From JAIVJG01 sp964236735 (lineage in GTDB: Bacteria > Acidobacteriota > Blastocatellia > Pyrinomonadales > Pyrinomonadaceae), in assembly GCA_964236735.1 (NCBI GenBank), contig CAXSFM010000002.1, forward strand, positions 333,542 to 397,541: 64,000 nucleotides of DNA, given 5' to 3'. The notes below the pieces were generated by a model, which saw only the letters and a list, made by a program, of their open reading frames with translations, was not told where the DNA came from and ran no database searches. The position numbers were made by a program, and so were the translations under genes. Every line of letters begins with the position of its first letter. The stretch's first letter is position 1. Shown piece after piece: positions 50,898-58,049 of this stretch.

Positions 50898-52126
50898 AAA
50901 ATCATTTTAACTTTGCATCTTTGCGCCCTGGCGTGAGCAATGAATCTCACGCCAAGGCGCAAAGACGCGAAGCAAAGCGCGTGCTGATTGGATGCGTCTG
51001 TCTGCTTGCGTTGCTCTGTGCGCTGACGCCGCAACTTCTCCGCGCGCAGTCGGGACGTAATAAAGAGACGACTCCCACGTCCACGCCGAACGCCGCGCCA
51101 CGCCAGCGCAACGCGACTGCTTCGACGCCGACTCAGACGCCCACGCCTGCCGCGACGCCCGTTCAGAAAATCTCCGGCCCCATCGCTGCGCCGTCGCCGT
51201 CCAACGATTCCGCAAACGCCGCCAGGACAAAAGCAAATAACGCGCACGCGAGCGAGAAGACGGCGGGCGAGGATGAAGTTGGCGCGGAGGAAGTGGTACG
51301 CATAAGCTCGAACCTCGTGCCCATTCCAGCCTCCATCGTGGACGCGCGCGGGCGTGCCGTCGCAGATTTGCAACTGAAAGATTTCGAGTTAATGGTGGAT
51401 GGTGAAGTGAAACCCATCGGCGACATCAGCCGCGCGGAGACGCCCGTCCAGATGGCTCTGCTCTACGACAACAGTTCCTCTCTGCGCGCCGGTCGTGAAT
51501 TTGAAAAGCAGGCCGCCGTCCGTTTCTTGAAAAGCGTCGTGCGTCCGGTTGACCGCGCCGCCATCTACTCCGTCGCGACCGAGCCGACGCTCTCCATACC
51601 ACTGACGAACGACGTGCGCGCGCTCGTCCGAACAGTTGAAGGATTCAACAAGCCGGAGGGTGCGACCGCCTTGCTCGACGCCATCGCCGAAGCCGCGCGT
51701 TATCTCAAACCGCAGACGGGAAGGAAGGTTATCATCATCGTCTCGGACGGCACGGATACGTTAAGTGATCTCGACTTCGACACGACGATGGCGCGCGTCA
51801 TCGCCTCGGATTGTCAGATTTTCGCAGTCCAGACCGGGCACAGCGAAAACATCAATTTGCTTGACCTCGCCGGCACGCGACGGCTCGAAGAATTTACCTC
51901 GCAGACCGGCGGCGCAGTTTATATTCCGCACAGCACCGCCGACCTCAACGACGCCTTCTCGCAAATCGCCGCCGACCTCGCGCAGCAATACGTGCTCAGT
52001 TATTACGCGACAGGTGAGCGACGCGATGGAAGTTTCCACACCTTCATCCTGCGCGTCCCGACACGCCCCGTCCTGCGCGTCCGCACGCGCAAAGGTTACT
52101 ACGCGCCTAAATCTGGAAAGCCGTAA
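50894..52126 (+). CDS. Secreted VWA-domain protein
   Basis: About 410 aa. A signal peptide is seen at VLIGCVCLLALLCALTPQLLRAQ. After a Pro/Thr-rich linker, residues ~140-400 form an N-terminal beta domain (IPASIVDARGRAVADLQLKDFEL) and a von Willebrand A domain with MIDAS DNSSS, then GATALLDAI and IIIVSDGTDTLSD. The start is uncertain: GTG 50894 overlaps the trmFO stop, but GTG 50933 and GTG 50981 (just before the signal peptide) are alternatives, and a hairpin repeat covers 50919-50964. Acidobacterial proteins of this kind are extracytoplasmic and probably bind proteins. Confidence 0.88.
   Translation: MKNHFNFASLRPGVSNESHAKAQRREAKRVLIGCVCLLALLCALTPQLLRAQSGRNKETTPTSTPNAAPRQRNATASTPTQTPTPAATPVQKISGPIAAPSPSNDSANAARTKANNAHASEKTAGEDEVGAEEVVRISSNLVPIPASIVDARGRAVADLQLKDFELMVDGEVKPIGDISRAETPVQMALLYDNSSSLRAGREFEKQAAVRFLKSVVRPVDRAAIYSVATEPTLSIPLTNDVRALVRTVEGFNKPEGATALLDAIAEAARYLKPQTGRKVIIIVSDGTDTLSDLDFDTTMARVIASDCQIFAVQTGHSENINLLDLAGTRRLEEFTSQTGGAVYIPHSTADLNDAFSQIAADLAQQYVLSYYATGERRDGSFHTFILRVPTRPVLRVRTRKGYYAPKSGKP
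50919..50964. repeat. Hairpin of cgcaaag words at a gene start
   Basis: Arms ctttgcgccctggcgtgag (50919-50937) and ctcacgccaaggcgcaaag (50946-50964) with two internal mismatches and 8-base loop. It lies in or just before the start of the VWA gene. Confidence 0.75.
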
Positions 52127-52148
52127 TTCTCCGAATTGAGCGGCAGAA

Positions 52149-52176
52149 AGGGAGGTCGAGCCGGCTCGACCTCCCT
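52149..52176. terminator. Hairpin between convergent genes
   Basis: Perfect 12-bp stem AGGGAGGTCGAG / CTCGACCTCCCT with CCGG loop, 22 bases after the VWA stop. T-tracts are weak; it may still stop transcription from both sides. Confidence 0.6.
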
Positions 52177-52211
52177 GTTCAGATTGATGACCGTCGCCTC
52201 ATCACCTGCCG

Positions 52212-53711
52212 TCAGAGTGATTCGAGGAAGACGATGATCTGCTGCTGTTGTGCCGGCGTCAGGCTGGTGAAGAATTTACTTCTGACGTTCTCGGCCTCGA
52301 CGTGATGCCGGTCAATCGCGTCCATGAAGGTCAGCGACGCGCCATCGTGCATCAACCGCGTATGCACGCGCACGCCCCACAGCGGCGCAGTTCGCACCAG
52401 CAAGCGCGTGCCCGGCCCGCCGTTCTGCACGATGCCGTCGCCCGTGCCGATGTCGTGCAGCAGGAAGTCGCCGAACGGGTGAATGATCTTGTTCCCCAAC
52501 TTAGCTGGCACCTTGAACGTATCGAGGTTGATGAGCGTGCCGGCGGGCGCCGTCGTGATCGAAGCCCTGTGGCAGACGGCGCAGCCGATTTCCTTAAAGA
52601 GAGCCTCACCATTGACGGCGTCCTCAGTGGCGGCGATCACCGGATCACGCGGCGGAGCCTTCGTCGAGCGCATGAAAGCGGTGAAGGCATCAATGTCGTT
52701 TTCCGTGTCCTCGCCGCAGATCACCTCGGTCGTCCCGGTTTGGACATCGCACGGCAGGTCGTCGCGTTTGAAGTCGAAATTAGCCACCGACCGTCCCAGC
52801 GATGTGTTCTCCATCAGGAAAAAACGGTTGGTAATGCCAATCTCGTTGAGATAAGCGTCGCCTGAGAACGACAGCAGACTGGCGTGCTGATCTTTGTGGC
52901 CGAAGCGCCCGACGCGGCAGCGCCCGTCACGCATCTCCTCCAGCGGCACGTTGATGGCGACGCCATGCACTTGTTCGTTCTCCGCCGCTTCCTGCTTGAT
53001 GAGATCAATCAGCGTCTGGTTGGAGATGGCTTCGACGAAGCCGTCGCCCAGCAGGTTGAGCGATGTGCGCGCAGTGCGAACGTCGCCTTTATCCGGGCCG
53101 ATCCCAGCCGAGAACAACGGCGGCACACGCTCCTGAATGTTCGCTTGCAAGAGAGAGGAATCAACTCTCTTGTCAACCGCCCGGTCGTTGATAAGAGAGC
53201 CGCCCGGCGGGTCTTGGAAGGCGGGCGGGCAGGATGGACAGCCGGGCACGATTCCAAAATGGCCGGCGCGCAGCTCGGTGATCTGGCTGGTCGAGCCGGA
53301 AACCGGATTCTGATGGCATTCCGCGCAGGATTGCGCGTTATAGACGGGGCCAAGCCCGCCGCCTTTTCCATCGGCGTCAGGCAGAATCACATCCCGCACC
53401 TCGAACGTGACCCGGTTCGCATCGTGTTTTTCTTGCGGGAAAAAACCGTTGGTCTGATCGTCGAAGCCGGTCGGAGCTTCGGTCGGGCGCGGGCAGAAGT
53501 TACAGATTGTTGTTTCAGGCAGGGTGGGGCATCTCCTCTGCGAGTCATCGTCGGCCTTAGCCACGTTGGCCTGTCCTGTGGGCGGCGCCCCATTATTTTG
53601 GCTCGTGGATGCCGCCTCCTTACTTTGACTGTTGGCGACATTATCGTAAACTGCGGGTAGCAGTAAGAGAAGTCCGAGTATCCCCAGGATGGAGATTTTC
53701 AGGCGTTTCAT
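52212..53711 (-). CDS. Di-haem oxidoreductase, putative peroxidase (DHOR-like)
   Basis: 499 aa. Signal peptide residues 1-31 (KRLKISILGILGLLLLLPAV). Two haem c sites: CAECH (in YNAQSCAECHQNPVSG) and CAVCH (in EIGCAVCHRASITT). Other stretches resemble the di-haem thiol-oxidoreductase/peroxidase family (GLGPVYN, RTAPLWGVR, LMHDG). It should be periplasmic and transfer electrons; the substrate is unclear. GGAGG 8 bases before ATG 53711 fixes the start; the longer ORF to 53753 is not supported. A Cys pair (CNFC) near residue 60 is extra. Confidence 0.88.
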   Translation of the reverse strand: MKRLKISILGILGLLLLLPAVYDNVANSQSKEAASTSQNNGAPPTGQANVAKADDDSQRRCPTLPETTICNFCPRPTEAPTGFDDQTNGFFPQEKHDANRVTFEVRDVILPDADGKGGGLGPVYNAQSCAECHQNPVSGSTSQITELRAGHFGIVPGCPSCPPAFQDPPGGSLINDRAVDKRVDSSLLQANIQERVPPLFSAGIGPDKGDVRTARTSLNLLGDGFVEAISNQTLIDLIKQEAAENEQVHGVAINVPLEEMRDGRCRVGRFGHKDQHASLLSFSGDAYLNEIGITNRFFLMENTSLGRSVANFDFKRDDLPCDVQTGTTEVICGEDTENDIDAFTAFMRSTKAPPRDPVIAATEDAVNGEALFKEIGCAVCHRASITTAPAGTLINLDTFKVPAKLGNKIIHPFGDFLLHDIGTGDGIVQNGGPGTRLLVRTAPLWGVRVHTRLMHDGASLTFMDAIDRHHVEAENVRSKFFTSLTPAQQQQIIVFLESL

Positions 53712-53984
53712 GTGAGTATCCTCCATGTGCGGTGGCGAGCGTGGAATGGTCAATTAGGGGTTGACCACGGTAAAGGGAAGAGTGGTTGCGCTGAGAGTTG
53801 GACAAGAAACGGAAAGTGGGGGTCGCGCTGAATATATGCCCGGCGAGATAAAGAGTCAACGAAAATCTTTGTTAACCATCCCTTGCAGGCAAATGCTGCT
53901 TCCGCCTCATCGTGGCGGGCGCTTTTTCCTCGTCAGTCTGTAGAATCTTCGGAATCGCAGAGAGCTTCTGCTTACGGTTCGCTC

Positions 53985-54905
53985 ATGGAACAGTTGCTCG
54001 CACAGTTTCTCGAACACCTGCGCTACGAGCGCAACGTGAGCGAGCACACCTTGCGGAACTACTCGATTGACCTCGCGCAGTTCCTCGAACATCTCGCGCC
54101 CGGCGACGCGCTGTCCGGCGCGCGGCGCGAGTTGGACATCAAACAGATAGACCACATCACGATTCGCGAGTGGCTGTCGTCGCTGCACACGGCGCAGAAA
54201 AAGAAATCCTCCATCGCACGCAAACTCGCCGCGCTCCGCACATTTTTTCAATTTCTCATCCGCGAGGGCGTCGTCGAACTCAACCCTGCGAAACTCGTCT
54301 CGACGCCGCGTCTGGAAAGGAAACTCCCGAATCATCTCTCGGTCGAGGACGCCATCCGCTTCATCGAGACGCCAGACATCCAGACCGACCTCGGCAGGCG
54401 TGACCGCGCGATCCTCGAATTTCTCTACGGCACGGGCGTGCGCGTTTCAGAGTTGACGAAGCTCGACATGCGCGACGTGGATTTTCGTAACAAGATGATT
54501 CGCGTGCAGGGCAAACGTCGCAAGGAACGCATCGTGCCCTTCGGCGACCCCGCGCTTCACGCGCTCTTGGGCTACTTGGAAGTCCGCAACACGTTCCTCC
54601 ACCACGCGCCCATCGAAGAGCGCGACAGCGAAGCCGTCTTTCTCAATTATCAAGGCACGCGCATCACGACGCGCTCCGTCGGGCGCATGGTGGACAAGTA
54701 CATCGTGCAATGCGCCGGCATCCACAACATCAGCCCGCACGCCTTGCGCCACAGCTTCGCCACGCACCTGCTCGACAGCGGCGCAGACCTCCGCGACATA
54801 CAGGAACTACTCGGCCACGCGCGTCTCTCGACGACGCAAATCTACACGCACATTTCGATGGAAAAATTGATCGAGGTGTACGACAAGTCGCACCCGAAGG
54901 CGTAA
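53985..54905 (+). CDS. xerC: Tyrosine recombinase XerC
   Basis: 306 aa. SAM-like N-terminal domain (MEQLLAQFLEHLRYERNVSEHT), then the catalytic domain with Arg in GTGVRVSEL, Lys in GKRRKERIVPFG, HALRHSFATHLL (His-x-x-Arg), LGHARLSTTQIYTHIS (His and nucleophile Tyr). XerC with XerD resolves chromosome dimers at dif; no dif site was identified here. ATG 53985 is the family-consistent start; upstream codons in the same frame have no SD. The stop lies at the edge of a gtgacaa hairpin. Confidence 0.94.
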   Translation: MEQLLAQFLEHLRYERNVSEHTLRNYSIDLAQFLEHLAPGDALSGARRELDIKQIDHITIREWLSSLHTAQKKKSSIARKLAALRTFFQFLIREGVVELNPAKLVSTPRLERKLPNHLSVEDAIRFIETPDIQTDLGRRDRAILEFLYGTGVRVSELTKLDMRDVDFRNKMIRVQGKRRKERIVPFGDPALHALLGYLEVRNTFLHHAPIEERDSEAVFLNYQGTRITTRSVGRMVDKYIVQCAGIHNISPHALRHSFATHLLDSGADLRDIQELLGHARLSTTQIYTHISMEKLIEVYDKSHPKA

Positions 54906-54988
54906 AAGCAGTGACGAGTGACAAGTGACAAGTGACGAGCAAGAAGCTGTTTGCTTTAACTCGTCACTCGTCACTCGTCACTGCTTTA
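54903..54988. repeat. Gene-end hairpin of gtgacgagtgac words
   Basis: Left arm 54903-54939 (aaagcagtgacgagtgac...) and right arm 54959-54988 (tcgtcactcgtcactgcttt). It overlaps the stop codons of both convergent genes (54903-54905 and 54986-54988). Same word family as 49284-49540. Confidence 0.85.
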
Positions 54989-55366
54989 GAGGGTTGCGTG
55001 TTCGTCTTCGCCCGTGCGGGCTTCGAGGAGTGATTGGCAATGTGCGTCGTAGCGCGCGGTGGGGACGGCGTCGAGACGCGCTTCCGGAATTTCCTTGCCG
55101 CACTTCGCGCAGGTTCCGTAGGAGCCTTCGTCAATCCGCAAGAGAGCCTGATCAATGTCCGCGACCATCTGCGACTCGCGCTCGCCGAGACGCAACTCAA
55201 GCTCCTGATTCACGTCCATGAGCGACATGTCGGCGGCGTCTTTCACGCCGTCGTCAATGTCGCGCGCCTCCAGCGCATCGGCCTGACTGCTGCGGACATT
55301 ATCCGTATGCTCGCCCAGTTGCTTTAACAACACGCCGCGAAAGTGTTCGAGTTTAGCTTCGTTCAT
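54986..55366 (-). CDS. DksA/TraR-family zinc-finger protein with altered finger
   Basis: 126 aa. Long helical first half (MNEAKLEHFRGVLLKQLGEHTDNV ... ELELRLGERESQMVADIDQALLRIDEGSYG) and a C-terminal finger CAKCG ... ARYDAHCQ. DksA-type proteins enter the RNA polymerase secondary channel with (p)ppGpp. The usual four-Cys finger ends YCxxC; here the third Cys is replaced (YDAHC), leaving three Cys and a nearby His. It may still bind zinc through the His, or be zinc-independent. Confidence 0.88.
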   Translation of the reverse strand: MNEAKLEHFRGVLLKQLGEHTDNVRSSQADALEARDIDDGVKDAADMSLMDVNQELELRLGERESQMVADIDQALLRIDEGSYGTCAKCGKEIPEARLDAVPTARYDAHCQSLLEARTGEDEHATL

Positions 55367-55736
55367 TTGACGTTTCAGTCCCCCTGATAAATTTTTGTGG
55401 ACGCGGCTTCATCATTGAATGCGCGCGTCCGTCGCCTGTGTTTTTCGTGAAGGCGAATTATAACCGACGCATGTTGAATAAGCACACGCGCGAAAGTTAC
55501 TGCGAGTTGCGATTGAGTGCGACTACCGAGAGAGCGTCTTGTCAGTACCACCTGCGGTAGCGGGTGGGTAACGCTCTAAGGGACGACCCACCCGCTACCG
55601 CAGGTGGTACTGACAGGAAGTCGCATTCTTTTGAGAACTGAAACTGCCGCGCCGGATCGTTGTTAGCGACGCCAGCGAGAGGCGCGAGAAAGGTGGCGAC
55701 AGGCGTTCGAGTTGTCGTGTGAGTCGTCGCTGAACT
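55367..55736. other. Gap with repeat pieces
   Basis: 370 bases with no gene. It contains family B copy 2 and, just left of it (about 55498-55520), gcgagttgcgattgagtg, which resembles an edge of family A. Confidence 0.6.
55540..55615. repeat. Intergenic hairpin repeat, family B, copy 2
   Basis: Perfect 30-base arms (55540-55569 and 55586-55615), 16-base loop, arms nearly identical to copy 1 at 16410-16487 (core CAGTACCACCTGCGG). Confidence 0.88.
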
Positions 55737-56702
55737 TTACCCTTCGCCACAGAGCAGTTCAGCGGCGAGGAGCGGGATGGTTAGCTCGTGATGGCCGGTG
55801 ATGGAGTAGCCGCGACCTGCGCCGCCGCTTGTGGGGCGTCGGACGACGTTGGTGAGCGGGCGATAAGATTGGATGAAGTCGAAGTTGGCCGTCGTGAAGT
55901 CTTCGAGCGCGTGGCCGAGATTGCGGACGAGTGTCACGCACTTCAAGAAGACTTCCGGCAGGATAACCGCCGAGCCGATGTTGAGATAGACGCCGCCGCC
56001 GTCGAGTCGTCTGACCATCTCGGAGAGCAGGCGAAAATCCGTGTGCGTCGTCGCGCCCAAACTTGCGCCGTCAGCGTGCGGGTGAAAGTGCGCGATGTCC
56101 GTGCCGATGGCGACGTGCGCGGTGAAGGGGATGCGCGCTTCGTAAGCGGCGCAGAGCAGCGAGAGCGCGGCGTACTTCGGATTGCCACGACGCAGCGCAC
56201 GTCCCAGAGCCTCGCCGAGTCCGAGCGCATCGCTTGCGCCTTCGCGCGCCGCCGCGTTGAGCAGTTTGCCCGTCTCGTCCGCCGCGCCGAACGCGCCCGC
56301 GCCTAAGCTCGCGTCCACATCTTCGGAGGTCGAGCCGACGAGCGCGATCTCCGCATCGTGGACGAGCACAGACCCGTTGGCGGCGATGGCCGAGACGTAG
56401 CCGCGCTGCATGAGATTGATGATCAGCGGCGCGAGTCCGGTCTTGACGACGTGGCCGCCGATGCCCCAGATGATCGGTTTATTCAGAGCGCGCGCGCGGC
56501 GCATCTGTGCGGCCAGCGCGCGCAAAGATTGGACGGCGAGAATGTTCGGGAGCGTCAGTAGAAAATCGCGGAGCGTGGAATTTTCATCTATCGGTTTAGC
56601 GAAGTCGCCGACGCTGACCTTGCTCGGACGTTCCGCGAGCGGGTAGGTTTTGACATCGTCAAGTTTGAGCGGGCGGATGTCTTGTTCGTCGTAGATGGAC
56701 AC
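55737..56702 (-). CDS. Deoxyhypusine-synthase-like protein
   Basis: 321 aa from GTG 56702 (GGAG 9 bases upstream); a TTG seven codons earlier is an alternative. IIWGIGGHVVKTGLAPLIINLM, YVSAIAANGSVLVHDAEIALVG and GGGVYLNIGSAVILPEVFLK follow the order of a Rossmann-type NAD fold like that of deoxyhypusine/homospermidine synthases (Gly-rich turn, tGaxxvHDxxxal), but the catalytic Lys region of true deoxyhypusine synthase is not obvious. Bacterial relatives of this fold have varied roles, some in polyamine metabolism. The reaction here is unknown. Confidence 0.7.
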   Translation of the reverse strand: MSIYDEQDIRPLKLDDVKTYPLAERPSKVSVGDFAKPIDENSTLRDFLLTLPNILAVQSLRALAAQMRRARALNKPIIWGIGGHVVKTGLAPLIINLMQRGYVSAIAANGSVLVHDAEIALVGSTSEDVDASLGAGAFGAADETGKLLNAAAREGASDALGLGEALGRALRRGNPKYAALSLLCAAYEARIPFTAHVAIGTDIAHFHPHADGASLGATTHTDFRLLSEMVRRLDGGGVYLNIGSAVILPEVFLKCVTLVRNLGHALEDFTTANFDFIQSYRPLTNVVRRPTSGGAGRGYSITGHHELTIPLLAAELLCGEG

Positions 56703-56786
56703 TGAAAAATCTCCGCGCCTCAAGCGTCGAAACGTCGCGGGACGAAAAATGACGTGAGAGGATCGCGTGCTGTGAGACGACGCGGT

Positions 56787-57155
56787 TTAGTGGCCGCTGT
56801 CATCTTTAATCTCGTCGTCGAACTCATCGCTCAACTCATCTTCGCCCTCTAAATCATCCCAGTCATCGTCGTCTTCGTCGAGACCGAAAATTTCGTTGAA
56901 GGAGAGACCGGCATGTCCGCACAGGATGTCGTCGCGCAGGCGCGGCCAGCAACGCTCGAAATCCTCTTCGGTGGCGGCGAAATGCGACATAAAAGTTTCG
57001 CGCACGATGCTTCGGAGAAGACGCTGCCCGGCGAGTCGCTGCGCGGTTTCATCCGGCAGCGACGCCACTTCGTCGCGCCAGTCTTCGACCATTTGATGAA
57101 CTTTATCGGCCACCTCATCGGGCGTGCTGATCCATGGAAACATGCTGTCATCCAT
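56787..57155 (-). CDS. Acidic protein of unknown function
   Basis: 122 aa. Residues 1-90 are helical (TPDEVADKVHQMVEDWRDEVA, AQRLAGQRLLRSIVRETFMSHF, DFERCWPRLRDDILCGHAG); the tail is strongly acidic (DEDDDDWDDLEGEDELSDE). AAGGAAGAG precedes the ATG. No family recognised. It starts 85 bases upstream of the deoxyhypusine-synthase-like gene and may be cotranscribed with it. Confidence 0.75.
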   Translation of the reverse strand: MDDSMFPWISTPDEVADKVHQMVEDWRDEVASLPDETAQRLAGQRLLRSIVRETFMSHFAATEEDFERCWPRLRDDILCGHAGLSFNEIFGLDEDDDDWDDLEGEDELSDEFDDEIKDDSGH

Positions 57156-57345
57156 CTCTCTACTCTTCCTTAATGTCGGGATGTCGAAAACTTTTCTCGC
57201 GCTAATTCTGTTTCAAATCAGGCGGCGCGCGAAGACCGCCGCTCACGTCGCGGGAGTATAGCACGCGGCCTGCCGAGTCATCCTGCCGGACAAGATTATC
57301 AATCTATGGCGAAATTTTCAGCGACGTGCGGCGCGTCGTCAAACG

Positions 57346-57375
57346 TTGACTTGCTTCGCGCGCCGCTACCATAAT
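57346..57375 (+). promoter_or_regulatory. Promoter giving a leaderless uma2 transcript
   Basis: TTGACT, 18 bases, CATAAT. The -10 ends 6 bases before the ATG at 57382, so transcription would start at or next to the start codon. Confidence 0.6.
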
Positions 57376-57381
57376 TCACAA

Positions 57382-58041
57382 ATGCTTGTTGAGTCACATG
57401 TTCTTGATCGTCTGAAGTCGAGCGCCACCGCCGAGAAGCACATTTACTATGGCGTCTCGTGGGAAACATACCTGCAACTGCTCGATGAACTCGGCGAGGA
57501 TGGAAACGCGCGCCTCACTTTCAATCGCGGAGTGTTGGAAATTATGAGTCCCAAGCGTCTGCACGAACAGATCACGCGCCTGATTGACATGGTCGTCACG
57601 CTGCTGGCTTTCGAGTTGGGGCTGAACGTTGACAACTGCGGAGCGATGACGCTGCGCGTCGCATCCGTCGAGCGCGGCGGCGAGCCGGACAGTTGTTTTT
57701 ACGTCGCCAACGAAGCGGCGGTGCGTGAGATCGAAGAGATAGACTTGCAGATTCATCCGCCGCCCGACATCGTGCTTGAAGTTGCCATCACCAGCCCGTC
57801 GCTCGATAAGTTCGGACTCTACGTCGCCGCGCGCGTTCCCGAAGTGTGGCGTTACGACGGCGCGCGGATCATCTTTCACGCGCTGGCCGGGGAACGCTAC
57901 GAAGAGACACCGCACAGTTTGTCTTTCCCGCACCTGACCGCCGCGATGCTGGAGCGTTACCTGACTGCCGGGCGCGAGCAAGGCTCGGCGGCGATGCTGC
58001 AAATGGTCAAACGCGACATCCCCCAAACATCTGCCCGTTAA
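57382..58041 (+). CDS. Uma2-family putative nuclease (DUF820)
   Basis: 219 aa. Restriction-endonuclease-like fold: YGVSWETYLQLLDELGE, LTFNRGVLEIMSPKRLHEQ, EPDSCFYVANE and PPDIVLEVAITSPS with the core Asp and Glu residues. Such genes are abundant in Cyanobacteria and Acidobacteria; role unproven. There is no SD; a promoter ends 6 bases before the ATG, so the mRNA is probably leaderless. It ends 8 bases from the convergent uvrA stop. Confidence 0.88.
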   Translation: MLVESHVLDRLKSSATAEKHIYYGVSWETYLQLLDELGEDGNARLTFNRGVLEIMSPKRLHEQITRLIDMVVTLLAFELGLNVDNCGAMTLRVASVERGGEPDSCFYVANEAAVREIEEIDLQIHPPPDIVLEVAITSPSLDKFGLYVAARVPEVWRYDGARIIFHALAGERYEETPHSLSFPHLTAAMLERYLTAGREQGSAAMLQMVKRDIPQTSAR

Positions 58042-58049
58042 CTTTTCCG

